A DNA stretch of 64,000 nt. Origin: [Mycobacterium] zoologicum (GTDB taxonomy: Bacteria; Actinomycetota; Actinomycetes; Mycobacteriales; Mycobacteriaceae). Position 1 is the first letter of the stretch. Each line of letters begins with the position of its first letter. The stretch covers positions 31,060 to 95,059 of the forward strand of contig NZ_CP083985.1 in assembly GCF_020172665.1 (NCBI RefSeq). Direction: 5' to 3'. Positions 53,553 through 62,028 of the stretch are shown piece by piece. The notes beneath the pieces are model-generated. The model worked only from the letters and a program-made list of their open reading frames with translations. It ran no database searches and was not told the origin of the DNA. The translations under genes and the position numbers were made by a program.

Positions 53553-53589
53553 GGCGTATTCCTGAAATCTCGAATCCTAATGGGTTTGT

Positions 53590-53611
53590 TTGACTATGAC
53601 GCATTAGTCAA
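53590..53611. promoter_or_regulatory. Operator of the CGNR module, copy 1
   Basis: A perfect inverted repeat TTGACTA-N8-TAGTCAA lies between the divergent 4-TM and CGNR genes. The half-site CATTAGTCAA recurs at 58104-58112 in the same place of copy 2, and a further CATTAGTC lies at 53632. It is the likely CGNR-protein site. Confidence 0.65.
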
Positions 53612-53703
53612 TGCTTGGCAAGGCCAACCTTCCATTAGTCCTGTCGGCTAACCTGTGAACACAACCCTTCAAGGGCCCGTCAACGCATGGGTAAGACGGC
53701 TAT

Positions 53704-54315
53704 ATGACCAGGAGCTGGCGGCCATCGCTCGACCAGATGCAGCGAGCCGGATTCCCCGTGGGCGCTGAGCCGTCCATCGCGCTGGACCTTGTGGACACCC
53801 TGGTCACCGTGACCGAGCCGGCCATCGACCTGATCGCCGAGCCCACCCGGGCAGCGCTCTGGTGGGGGCTGCAAGCCGGACGACTTCCCGCGAGCCCGAC
53901 GCCCGACCCAGTCGCCACGCGGCGGCTCCGCAACGCCATCCGCGACCTCTTCGACTCCCACCTGCAACATCGGCTGCCGCAACCGACGTCCATCGAGGAC
54001 ATCAACGCCGCCGGCGCGTCGGTCCCGCTGACCCCACGCCTGGCAGTGGTCGACAACCAGCTCAGCTGCCGCACCCGCTGGCACACCGAATACGGCGGAG
54101 ACGCCGCCCTGGCCGCGATCGCCGCCGACGCCATCGCGCTGATCACCGACCCAAAAAAGCGGCAGACGCTACGTCGTTGCGCAAACCCGAACTGCTCGAT
54201 GCTGTTCCTCGCCACCAACAAACGCCGGATGTGGTGCACCGCGAACATCTGCGGCAACCGCGCGGGCGTCGCTCGTCACTACGAACGCACCCGCCCGACC
54301 CCGACCACCGAGTGA
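53704..54315 (+). CDS. CGNR zinc-finger regulator (copy 1)
   Basis: The 203-residue protein has an N-terminal ligand-type domain (DLVDTLVTVTEP..., DINAAG) and the C-terminal CGNR finger RRCANPNCSMLFLATNKRRMWCTANICGNR (about residues 160-189), with four Cys for zinc and DNA contact. It is divergent from the 4-TM and hydrolase genes and probably controls them. ATG 53704 is close to the promoter with a weak ribosome site; ATG 53737 is an alternative. Confidence 0.88.
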   Translation: MTRSWRPSLDQMQRAGFPVGAEPSIALDLVDTLVTVTEPAIDLIAEPTRAALWWGLQAGRLPASPTPDPVATRRLRNAIRDLFDSHLQHRLPQPTSIEDINAAGASVPLTPRLAVVDNQLSCRTRWHTEYGGDAALAAIAADAIALITDPKKRQTLRRCANPNCSMLFLATNKRRMWCTANICGNRAGVARHYERTRPTPTTE

Positions 54316-54365
54316 TCCCGACCTGCACCCACCAGCGCCGGGCGAACATCGACTGCCCGTGGGTC

Positions 54366-55244
54366 TCACTGGGTGGCGACGACGTGCTGGGGGATGAATT
54401 GCACACTTCGTCCGGTTTCGCCGTCGTCGCCCTCGACGTGCGCGTCCCAGGCCAGGGCGGCGGTGCCAGACAGTTGCAGTGTGTTGCCGGTGCGGAAGTC
54501 GACGAACAACAACGCAGCGGTGGGGTCCACGGCCAGATTGCCTGAGCTGTTGAACATGTTGTTGCCCGGATAGTCGGGCCACCACAGGCCCTCGGGTGTG
54601 ACGCGGACGAAACCGGCGGGGCCGCCGCGGTGCGAGGCGTCGTTGCCCGATTCGGGGTGGGTGGTTCCGAGAAAGAACGTGTCCGCCGACTGGATGAGGC
54701 GAATATCGTTTTCCCGCAATAGTTCTCCGTTGTAAGCCACTTTGCGGGCCGGGTGGCGGGGCTTTTCGTCGACGTCGATGTGGCGCTGTTGGATGTATTG
54801 CGGGCAGTTGCCGTAGGCCTGCTCGGCGTCGAGGGTCAACCCGGCCTCGCCGGATTGTGTGAGGACGCCGTTGATCCGGACCCGACGCCGGGTGGCGAAG
54901 TCGACGACGATGATACCGGCCGGTTGCCCGGTGGGCAGCGAGTGCAGCGGGTCTGCGCTGGGCAACGATGTGCCGACCCGCAGGGTGCTCGGCCCACCCG
55001 CGTACACGAACCCGGGTGGTCCCATCAGCGGCGCGGTCCAGAGCCGACCGGTTGGGTCACGGGCGGTGACGGCGGCGAAGGTGGCGTCGGCGAAGAAGGC
55101 GGCGATGCCGGCGCGAAGTTCACCCGGGCCCACCATTCGCGCCAGGCGAGCGGCCTGGGCTTGCACGCCGGCGTGCTGTTGGACGGCCAGCTCGCCGCTG
55201 TGAAATCCCACAGCGGCGGGCCGGCGTTGGTCGCTTGTGGTCAT
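54366..55244 (-). CDS. Pyridoxamine-5'-phosphate-oxidase-like flavin protein
   Basis: The 292-residue protein has a split-barrel region (ITAFFADATFAAVTARDPTGRLWTAPLMG about residue 45, and GFVRVTPEGLWWPDYPGNNMFNSSGNLAVDPTAALLFVDFRTG about 206-248), as in PPOX-type FMN/F420 proteins. ATG 55244 (MTTSDQRR) follows GAGAGGG; a start 16 codons earlier is less likely. It lies 13 nt after the CMD gene, with which it forms an operon. Confidence 0.78.
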   Translation of the reverse strand: MTTSDQRRPAAVGFHSGELAVQQHAGVQAQAARLARMVGPGELRAGIAAFFADATFAAVTARDPTGRLWTAPLMGPPGFVYAGGPSTLRVGTSLPSADPLHSLPTGQPAGIIVVDFATRRRVRINGVLTQSGEAGLTLDAEQAYGNCPQYIQQRHIDVDEKPRHPARKVAYNGELLRENDIRLIQSADTFFLGTTHPESGNDASHRGGPAGFVRVTPEGLWWPDYPGNNMFNSSGNLAVDPTAALLFVDFRTGNTLQLSGTAALAWDAHVEGDDGETGRSVQFIPQHVVATQ

Positions 55245-55257
55245 GGCCCTCTCGGGC

Positions 55258-55794
55258 TCACAACGAGACCACGGGCCAGTCGTTGTCGACATGGGCCAAG
55301 ACGTTGAAGTAGTTGGTCAGGATGTTCAGCGCCAAATTGGCCACGATCTCGCCGATCTCCTCGTCGGTTACCCCGGCCTCGCGGGCCGTCTTAACGTCGA
55401 CGTCGTCGACATCGCCGGCATTCTCGGCGATGGTATTGGACAGTCTGAGCAGCGCCGCCACATGTGCATCGGTCGATTCGGCACGACGCGCACGGTCGAG
55501 TTCGTCGGCGTCGACCTTGGCGATGTTGGCGCCGATGTAGGTGTGCGCCGACAGGCAATACTCGCAGCCGTTGAGCTGCGCGGTGGCGACCGCCAGGCGT
55601 TCGCGCACAGCGGGTTTCAGCGTGCCACCGGCGACCGCGCCGGACAGCGCCAGATAGCCCTGCAGCAGAGCGGGGCTGTTGGCCATCACCTTGGTCATGG
55701 TGGGCGTCATTCCCAGCGATTTCTGGACCTGTGCGAGCAGCTCAGCGGCCTTACCGGCGGCGGTTTCGGGCTCGACGGGGGCGAAGTCGGTCAT
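55258..55794 (-). CDS. Carboxymuconolactone-decarboxylase-family (AhpD-like) protein
   Basis: The 178-residue protein has the CxxC active site NGCEYCLSAHTYIG (about residues 74-87), with the His of AhpD-type proteins. Such proteins act as small peroxidase or thiol-disulfide partners. First gene of an operon with the PPOX-like gene. Confidence 0.88.
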   Translation of the reverse strand: MTDFAPVEPETAAGKAAELLAQVQKSLGMTPTMTKVMANSPALLQGYLALSGAVAGGTLKPAVRERLAVATAQLNGCEYCLSAHTYIGANIAKVDADELDRARRAESTDAHVAALLRLSNTIAENAGDVDDVDVKTAREAGVTDEEIGEIVANLALNILTNYFNVLAHVDNDWPVVSL

Positions 55795-55932
55795 GATGGT
55801 TCCCTTTTCTCTCCCGACCCGTCCTCACGGGTCTGACTGGTTGTTTCTATTAGAAGTTGTAGTAGACAATCAAAATGCTTGCGGCTCTGTATCATTTGAC
55901 CGCCATGTTTGTGAACTGCTTGTGGGTGCGGT

Positions 55933-56619
55933 TTATTGGGGGTGGTTGGCGGCGGCGAGCAGTATCTCGGTGACGCTGTCGGGATCGGTCAGCATGGGTA
56001 GGTGGTCGGCATCGACGGTGTGGATGGTTGCGTTCATACGTGTAGCGACGAAGTGTTGGGTTTCTGCGGCGATCATGCGATCGTTTTCGGCGATGAGAAA
56101 CCAGCTTGGGCGGTCTTTCCAGGCTGGCCGCGGGGCGGGCGCGGTGATGCATGTTGGTGATAGGGGACGCTGGACTGCGGCCAGCATGGCCTGTTGTTCG
56201 GGGGTGGCGTTTTGCGCGAATGCTGCCGCGAAGACGCTGTGCAGCAGCCAAATTAGGCCGTGGCGATCCGGCTCCGGGGCAGGAGCGAGACGATGGGCAG
56301 GCGCACGGTGAAACAGACTGGCTACGGTTTCACCTTCTTCGGGTGCGATTGCAGCGACGTAGACTAAAGCCCTCACTGATTCGGTGTTTGCCGCTCCGAT
56401 GACCGCGCCAGCGTAAGCGTGACCGCCGAGAACGGTGTGCCCCTGGACTCGCTCGAGAACTCGGTTGAGCGCTGCGGTGTCCTCGCTGAACGACGTCAGA
56501 GGTAGTGGTGCTGCGATGACGTTGTGGCCGCGCCTCTGTAGTTGATGGATGACTGGCGCCCAGCTGGAGCTGTCTGCCCACGCGGCGTGGACCAAGACGA
56601 AGGTTGTGTCGGTTGTCAT
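55933..56619 (-). CDS. Alpha/beta hydrolase with Ala at the nucleophile position
   Basis: The 228-residue protein has FVLVHAAWADSSSW (oxyanion region, residues 7-20), a C-terminal DADHLPMLTDPDSV with the His, and an elbow that reads VLGGHAYAGAVIG (about 63-75) where GHSYGG is expected. Ala replaces the nucleophilic Ser. It may be inactive as an esterase or use another chemistry. The start overlaps the stop of the upstream hydrolase gene (ATGA). Confidence 0.78.
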   Translation of the reverse strand: MTTDTTFVLVHAAWADSSSWAPVIHQLQRRGHNVIAAPLPLTSFSEDTAALNRVLERVQGHTVLGGHAYAGAVIGAANTESVRALVYVAAIAPEEGETVASLFHRAPAHRLAPAPEPDRHGLIWLLHSVFAAAFAQNATPEQQAMLAAVQRPLSPTCITAPAPRPAWKDRPSWFLIAENDRMIAAETQHFVATRMNATIHTVDADHLPMLTDPDSVTEILLAAANHPQ

Positions 56620-57479
56620 CGGGATGCTGCCCCAAGAGTGGTGCCCATCAGTTTGTTGATGTGCGTGGCGATTTCGTCGAGTTCTTCTTCCAGCGCGAAG
56701 TGCCCGGTCTCTAGCAGGACCACTTCGGCGCCGGGCACGTCGTTGCGATATGCCTGGGCGCCGGCGGGGATGAAGAACGGGTCACGTGCACCCCAGATCG
56801 CCAGCAGGGCGGGTTGGCGCTCCCGCAGCCAGGCCTGCCAGTCGGGGTAGCGTGGCGGGTTGTTTTGGTAATCCCACAACAGCGCTTTCATGTAGGCGGC
56901 GCGGCCGGGCAGGTCTAAGACACGTTGATCGTTAAGGGCGTGTTCGGGGTCGACGTGTTCTGGGTCTCGGGCACCGGCTTGCCATTGCAGCTGGGTGCCG
57001 GCCAGGCTGACGAAGTGGTCGACGGCGGGTTGGCCGGCGGCGCGGTCGGCCCACCAGTCGGCGAGCGCCTTGACCCCGGGGCCGAATCCATCAGTGTAGG
57101 CGTTGGCGTTCTGGGTGATGATCGCCGCCACTCGCTGGTCATGGTCGAGGGCGATGCGGAATCCGACCGGGGCGCCGAAGTCGAACATGTAGAGGGCGTA
57201 CTCCTTGATGCCGAGCGCGTCGATTGTCATGCCGGTGACCTCGGCGAGCCGGTCGAACGTGGGGGATTCGGGCAGCGGGTCCGACAGGCCAAAGCCCGGG
57301 TAGTCGATGGCCACGGTATGCCATTTCTCGCCGAGTCGGTCGATCAGGCGCAGGTAGGCGCGGGTACTCGACGGGTAGCCGGGAAGCAGGACCACCGTGG
57401 CGTGCTGCGGGTTTCCGGCTTCGCGGACGAAGACATGCAGATCGTCGATGGTCAGGCTGTGGTGGCGGATGGCGGGCAT
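56616..57479 (-). CDS. Alpha/beta hydrolase of the duplicated module (copy 2)
   Basis: The 287-residue paralogue of the protein at 52085 keeps MFDFGAPVGF (Asp nucleophile), NPPRYPDWQAWL, RDPFFIPAGAQAYRNDVPGA and LETGHFALEEE. It lies 40 nt downstream of the intact 4-TM gene and overlaps the Ala-type hydrolase gene by 4 nt. The substrate is unknown; a haloalkane or epoxide is possible from the Asp nucleophile. Confidence 0.85.
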   Translation of the reverse strand: MPAIRHHSLTIDDLHVFVREAGNPQHATVVLLPGYPSSTRAYLRLIDRLGEKWHTVAIDYPGFGLSDPLPESPTFDRLAEVTGMTIDALGIKEYALYMFDFGAPVGFRIALDHDQRVAAIITQNANAYTDGFGPGVKALADWWADRAAGQPAVDHFVSLAGTQLQWQAGARDPEHVDPEHALNDQRVLDLPGRAAYMKALLWDYQNNPPRYPDWQAWLRERQPALLAIWGARDPFFIPAGAQAYRNDVPGAEVVLLETGHFALEEELDEIATHINKLMGTTLGAASR

Positions 57480-57519
57480 GAAATCGGTGCTCCTCGACTG
57501 TGGTTGGGGTGGAGGGGAA

Positions 57520-58038
57520 CTAGGCGCGCGCAGCAGCGCGGCGACGGACGAAGACGTGCAGAATCACGGCGATCGGCAATCCGACCAGCAGCGCGTGATC
57601 GACGAGGAAGGCCAGGTAGTAACCGCTCAAGAACGTTTCGCCGGCTGCGTGGCCTAACGGCAGGACCACGGCGTTCATGAACACCCAGATCGCTGCGCCG
57701 TAGGCCGCTCCAACCGAGGCGCCTGTCGGCAGGGTGTGCACCTGGGGTGCGATGGCCAGCGCGTAGAAGAGGGTGAAGACGGCCGCCAGCGCCAGGTGGA
57801 TGGCGAACCCCAGTGCCGCGATGCCGATTCCGCCGCCGCCGGTGGTGAACGCCGACGCGCCGAGCAGGCCGCTGGCGATGTACTGCAACAGTGTCTCGAA
57901 GTTGAACCGATGGGCGATCAGCACGTATGCGATGAAGGCGAGCGCGGCATCGCCGATCGCGGCGACCAGCGTGGCCGCCACGACACCACGCCAGGTCCAG
58001 TCTCGACCGCGCGCAACGAATAGTGAGTCGACCGTCAT
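57520..58038 (-). CDS. 4-TM membrane protein of the duplicated module (copy 2)
   Basis: The 172-residue protein has about four TM helices: GVVAATLVAAIGDAALAFIAYVLIA, ALGFAIHLALAAVFTLFYALAIA, VGAAYGAAIWVFMNAVVLPLG and a last FLVDHALLVGLPIAVILHVF. It has a conserved FNFETLLQYIASGLLG between helices 1 and 2. It is not recognised as a named family. It is the complete version of the frameshifted gene at 52969. Confidence 0.75.
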   Translation of the reverse strand: MTVDSLFVARGRDWTWRGVVAATLVAAIGDAALAFIAYVLIAHRFNFETLLQYIASGLLGASAFTTGGGGIGIAALGFAIHLALAAVFTLFYALAIAPQVHTLPTGASVGAAYGAAIWVFMNAVVLPLGHAAGETFLSGYYLAFLVDHALLVGLPIAVILHVFVRRRAAARA

Positions 58039-58101
58039 AACAAAACTCCTTCATGGCCGGTGGTCAAACTGGATACCTTAATGCGTAAATGCTACTGTAA
58101 T

Positions 58102-58112
58102 ACATTAGTCAA
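58102..58112. promoter_or_regulatory. Operator half-site of the CGNR module, copy 2
   Basis: ACATTAGTCAA matches the right arm of the operator at 53590-53611 and lies at the same relative position between the divergent 4-TM and CGNR genes. The left arm is degenerate (GCTACTGTA). Confidence 0.45.
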
Positions 58113-58204
58113 CTGAGGGCGACCGAGTGCGGCGGGCTCCCAGCAGGCATTTCTCGCGATCAGGGAGTACCGGTCGGACGTCACTACACGCCTAAAATGG
58201 CCGG

Positions 58205-58813
58205 GTGAGGATCCAGACCGGGCCGACGTTGCAGGCGCTGCAACAGGCGGGCTTTCCGATGGGCGGCGAACCGTCGATCTCGGTCGACCTGGCCGACACA
58301 TTGGTCACTGTCACCGAGCCTGCCACCGACTTGTTGTCCGATCCCGACCAGCTGCGGCTGTGGTGGCAGCTGCAGTCGTCGCGACTGCCTCCCGACGCGC
58401 CCATCCCCGATGTCACTGCCACCCGCCGGCTGCGCCACGCAGTTCGCGACTCGTTCGACGCCCTCCTCGAGAACCGCGTGCCGCCAACCGCCTCGCTGGA
58501 TGACCTCAACGCCGCCGCCGCGGCGGCACCCGCTAGCACGCGACTGGACGTAGTCGCCGGGGGGCTGCGGCGCAGTCTCCGTTGGCATGTCGAATACGGC
58601 GGAAACCCCGCGCTCGCGGCGATCGCCACGGACGCCATGACCGTGCTCACCGATACCCACCACCGCGACCAGTTGCGACGCTGCGCCAACCCGGACTGCT
58701 CCATGCTCTTTCTGGCCACCAATCCGCGCCGCAACTGGTGCACCGCCAACATATGTGGCAACCGGGCCCGCGTCGCTCGCCACTACCACCGCCGCATCGA
58801 CACCTCCGGCTAG
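58205..58813 (+). CDS. CGNR zinc-finger regulator (copy 2)
   Basis: The 202-residue protein is a paralogue of the one at 53704, with the finger RRCANPDCSMLFLATNPRRNWCTANICGNR (about residues 158-187). GTG start at 58205. The order and orientation relative to the 4-TM and hydrolase genes are the same as in copy 1, so the two modules arose by duplication. Confidence 0.88.
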   Translation: MRIQTGPTLQALQQAGFPMGGEPSISVDLADTLVTVTEPATDLLSDPDQLRLWWQLQSSRLPPDAPIPDVTATRRLRHAVRDSFDALLENRVPPTASLDDLNAAAAAAPASTRLDVVAGGLRRSLRWHVEYGGNPALAAIATDAMTVLTDTHHRDQLRRCANPDCSMLFLATNPRRNWCTANICGNRARVARHYHRRIDTSG

Positions 58814-58817
58814 CGCT

Positions 58818-58856
58818 GGGGAGTCGAGGTTGACCTTCGGGTCAATTCGGCTCCCC
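58818..58856. terminator. Bidirectional terminator hairpin
   Basis: GGGGAG (58818-58823) pairs with CTCCCC (58851-58856). The stem continues inward with one bulge to GACC-TTCG-GGTC, about 17 bp with a TTCG tetraloop. It lies between the CGNR stop and the convergent MFS gene, covering the MFS stop codon. Confidence 0.8.
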
Positions 58857-60152
58857 GCGTTCGTGGTTGACTTTGTCCGCAGGAAATGCGTCGGCGGCGT
58901 CGAAAGCGTGGGTGAATCGGATCGCGATCGCTACGAGCGTCATCATGACGGGGACGGTGATCAGCGCTACGGTCAGCCCGGCCCGCTGGGCCAGTTGGCC
59001 GATCAACGGTGGACCGATGAGATACCCGACCCAGCCGATGGCGGCGACCAAGGCAATCGCGGTACCCGCGTCACTCGGGGAGTATGCGGCCGTCATCGCG
59101 GCGGGCACCAGCAGCGCCACGCCGGCGCCTAAAGCGGCAAATCCCACAAAGGTCGCCGTAAGGTTGGCGGTTACCAGCGTTACGCACAGACCCGCGGCGG
59201 CGAACAGCGCCAACGTCGGCAGCAGCCAGCGGATGGATGCATACTTGTACAGTCGGGGGCCCCCCAACCGCGTCGCGGCCATCACCAAGGTGAATGGCAC
59301 GTAGCTGAGCGCGGCCACGGCGGGCGCTGCGCCGACGACGCGGCCGAGATAGTCGCCTGACCAGTCAGATGCGGATCCTTCACACAGAAATGACGCGAAC
59401 GCGACGGCCGACAAGATCATCACGGTCGGACTTTTCCAGATATGCCCGGGCCGTTCGGTTCGCTTGCCGACGCTGGGTGCCGCGTCGCGGGGCAAACCTC
59501 GCGAAAGCGGCAGGACTACAACAACGACGATGGTGCCGACAACGGTCAGCTGGGCGGCCAGGCCCACGTCCGCGCTCACGCACGCCGCACCGATCAATGC
59601 CCCCAGCAGCACGGCGACGCTGCGCAACCCGTGGAAGCGAGACATGATCGGGCTCGCGGCGAGACGCTCAACGGCGCCGGCCTGAACGTTCATCGCGACA
59701 TCCAGTCCGCCCAAAAAGAAACCGACGCACGTGAGCGCCAGAAAGAGCTCCAGCTCCGACCCAGCAAGGCCCAGCAGGGGTCCCGACGCCGCGTAGCCGG
59801 CCACCGTCACCGGAACCAGACGGTGACTCCCCCAGCGTGGCAACACCCAGACGCAGAGCACCGTCGCCAGCAAAGCACCCAACGGCGCACCCAACAGGGC
59901 ATCGCCCAGCTCGCCGTCGGACAGACCCAAGTCGCTCTTGACATGAGAGATATGGGGCACCCACGACGAAAACACGAGAGCATGAGCCGCGAATACCGCG
60001 AAGACACCAAGTTGCGCGCGATTGGTCGACTCCGCGATTCCCGGCGTCCGCGACAACGTTGCCGGAAAGCCGCGTCTCTTCCTCGGTTCGGCGATCGGCG
60101 AAGCACGCTGCTCGTTTGGCTCGCACAGATCCGACGGGCGCGATCCGTCCAA
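58842..60152 (-). CDS. MFS transporter
   Basis: The protein has about 12 TM helices from AQLGVFAVFAAHALVFSSW onward, with GSHRLVPVTVAGYAASGPLLGLAG near the N-terminal half and ALGAGVALLVPAAMTAAY near the C-terminal half, typical of small MFS exporters (YbjJ-like). The start is uncertain: the frame is open to 60401, but the upstream part is Arg/Ser-rich and unlike MFS proteins. TTG 60152 is one choice and leaves a cytoplasmic tail of about 40 residues. No substrate is assigned. Confidence 0.75.
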   Translation of the reverse strand: MDGSRPSDLCEPNEQRASPIAEPRKRRGFPATLSRTPGIAESTNRAQLGVFAVFAAHALVFSSWVPHISHVKSDLGLSDGELGDALLGAPLGALLATVLCVWVLPRWGSHRLVPVTVAGYAASGPLLGLAGSELELFLALTCVGFFLGGLDVAMNVQAGAVERLAASPIMSRFHGLRSVAVLLGALIGAACVSADVGLAAQLTVVGTIVVVVVLPLSRGLPRDAAPSVGKRTERPGHIWKSPTVMILSAVAFASFLCEGSASDWSGDYLGRVVGAAPAVAALSYVPFTLVMAATRLGGPRLYKYASIRWLLPTLALFAAAGLCVTLVTANLTATFVGFAALGAGVALLVPAAMTAAYSPSDAGTAIALVAAIGWVGYLIGPPLIGQLAQRAGLTVALITVPVMMTLVAIAIRFTHAFDAADAFPADKVNHERGEPN

Positions 60153-60285
60153 AGCGCAACGCCGCGGTCGTGCTGATGTGGCACCGGCCACCGCTTGCAG
60201 TTGGCCGTCGTCGTCCTCGTTGCCGTCCACCACCTTACGACTCACCGCTTGGTGCGCGCACGAGGGATTGCGCTCCTGTAGGGCT

Positions 60286-61200
60286 TCATCGCGGCGTCGC
60301 GGCGATGAAAGCGGCGACAACGGAAGCGAGTTCGCGGCCTTTGTCCTCCTGGAGGAAGTGCCCGGCACCGGTGATCGTGACGGGTTCGTAGGCGTGCGCA
60401 CCGGGAATCAGCGAACGCAACACCCTGTCGGCGCCACGGGTGATGGGATCCTGGTCGGAGAAAGCGCACAAAAACGGTCGGTCGTATTCGCGCAGAGACT
60501 CCCATGCGGCCCGATTTGCCGCAGCGGCAGGATCGTCCGGGCTGGTGGGCACCAGCATCGGGAATTGCCGGGCGCCGGCCTTGTAGGTGTCATCAGGAAA
60601 CGGCGCGTCATAGGCGGCGATCTCACTGTCCGTGAGCGCTGTCATGCAGCCGCCACTGATGATCTTGCCGACATCGAAGTTGGGCGTCTCTTGACTGTAT
60701 TTCTGCCACGCCAGAAACGCCTCGCCGGGATGGGCATCTCCGGTCGGAAGGAACGTATTGGCCGCCACGACGCGGGCGAAGCGGTCGGGATCTTCACCGA
60801 CCAGGCGCAATCCGATCAGCCCGCCCCAGTCCTGGCACACCAGTGTGATGTCGGTCAGCCCGGTCGCTTCGATGGCGGCGCGGGTCCAGTCGACGTGAGC
60901 TTGGTAGGTGTAGTCGTCACGACTGGCTGGTTTGTCGCTGCGACCGAAGCCGATCAGGTCGATCGCCACTGCGCGCAAACCCGCGCCGGCGATCACCGGA
61001 ATCATTTTGCGGTACAAAAACGACCACGACGGCTCGCCGTGCAGCAGCAGTACCGGCGGCGCGTCAGCAGGTCCCTCGTCGACGTAGTGCACGCGCAGCG
61101 CGGTGTTGCCATCGCCGCTGGCAACATCGACGTAGTGGGGCTGGAACGGATAGCCAGCAAGGTCGGCGAAACGCTGGTCGGGGGTGCGAAGAATCTCCAA
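60286..61200 (-). CDS. Haloalkane dehalogenase (DhmA/HLD-I-like)
   Basis: The 304-residue protein matches mycobacterial haloalkane dehalogenases along its length: LLLHGEPSWSFLYRKMIP (Glu-Pro-Ser-Trp oxyanion loop), DLIGFGRSDKP and the nucleophile elbow VCQDWGGLIGLR, with Asp nucleophile and halide-binding Trp. A C-terminal GAGHFLQEDKG supplies the His. It hydrolyses carbon-halogen bonds. TetR and DoxX genes lie upstream on the same strand, and the TetR protein may control it. Confidence 0.9.
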   Translation of the reverse strand: MEILRTPDQRFADLAGYPFQPHYVDVASGDGNTALRVHYVDEGPADAPPVLLLHGEPSWSFLYRKMIPVIAGAGLRAVAIDLIGFGRSDKPASRDDYTYQAHVDWTRAAIEATGLTDITLVCQDWGGLIGLRLVGEDPDRFARVVAANTFLPTGDAHPGEAFLAWQKYSQETPNFDVGKIISGGCMTALTDSEIAAYDAPFPDDTYKAGARQFPMLVPTSPDDPAAAANRAAWESLREYDRPFLCAFSDQDPITRGADRVLRSLIPGAHAYEPVTITGAGHFLQEDKGRELASVVAAFIAATPR

Positions 61201-61263
61201 AGCTGCTCCGTCCCTATCGATGCACCGTTGGCGTGCATCACCACCATGGCCGAACCGAGTTGT

Positions 61264-61278
61264 ACTGTCAAGTACAGT
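61264..61278. promoter_or_regulatory. Possible TetR operator before the dehalogenase
   Basis: ACTGT-N5-ACAGT is an inverted repeat 63 nt upstream of the dehalogenase start. The minus strand also reads TTGACA within it, a possible -35 box. Binding by the adjacent TetR is plausible. Confidence 0.5.
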
Positions 61279-61333
61279 TTTGATTGTGGTGAGCCCAGGG
61301 CGTGCTGCCGGAGTCGTCCGGCACGCATCGTGA

Positions 61334-61966
61334 TCAGCTCGGCGGCAGGACTCGGTGGCGAATGTTCTCCACCGCCGCGTTCAAGGTGTCGCGCAGGGTG
61401 GTGACGTCTCCGCTGATCCGGGCGAGCAACATGCCGCCCTGCAGCGCGGCGATCAGACTGGCCGCCAACCGGTCCGGGTTCTCCCGTGGGCCCAATTCAC
61501 CGCGCGCACGCATCGTGCGCAGGCCCTCGGCAAGCGGTTTCTCCCACGAGCGGAACGCCTCGGCGAGGGCCGGGCGAAACGCCGGGTCGTTCTTCAACTC
61601 CGCGGCGAGCATGCCGAGGGGGCAGGCGAACGGACCGCCGGGTTGCCGGTGCACCTTGAGGACCTCACGCGCCCAGCGCTCAATGCCCTTCAGAGAGTCG
61701 ACGTGCGCGAGGCTGGGTTGGTTGGCCAACACTCGCTCCAGTTGGCGTTCGACCACCGCGGCGACCAATTCTGATTTGTCGCTGAAGTAGTGGTAAAGCT
61801 GCGATTTGCCGGTGCCCAACGCGGCCAGGATGTCGTCGAGGGAGGTTCCGGCGACGCCGTTCTCGTACATGATCGTGGCCGCCACGTCGATGATGGCTGC
61901 CCGGGTGCGTCGGCCCCGCTCGGTGGTCGCGACCGTGGCGCGCGGCGGCGCGGGTTCGGTGGCCAT
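61334..61966 (-). CDS. TetR-family regulator
   Basis: The 210-residue protein has a helix-turn-helix (TRAAIIDVAATIMYENGVAGTSLDDILAALGTGKSQLYHYFSDKSEL, about residues 22-66) and a ligand domain with FACPLGMLAAEL (about 112). The start at ATG 61966 (MATEPAPP) is chosen; the upstream frame to 62170 lacks conserved sequence. It resembles the TetR at 47653 in subfamily. It sits between doxX and the dehalogenase gene. Confidence 0.87.
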   Translation of the reverse strand: MATEPAPPRATVATTERGRRTRAAIIDVAATIMYENGVAGTSLDDILAALGTGKSQLYHYFSDKSELVAAVVERQLERVLANQPSLAHVDSLKGIERWAREVLKVHRQPGGPFACPLGMLAAELKNDPAFRPALAEAFRSWEKPLAEGLRTMRARGELGPRENPDRLAASLIAALQGGMLLARISGDVTTLRDTLNAAVENIRHRVLPPS

Positions 61967-62028
61967 GACATCTACGGTAAGTGAAGGACAAAGGTCGGCT
62001 GCGGTGCCACCCCGATTCGACTTCGCGG

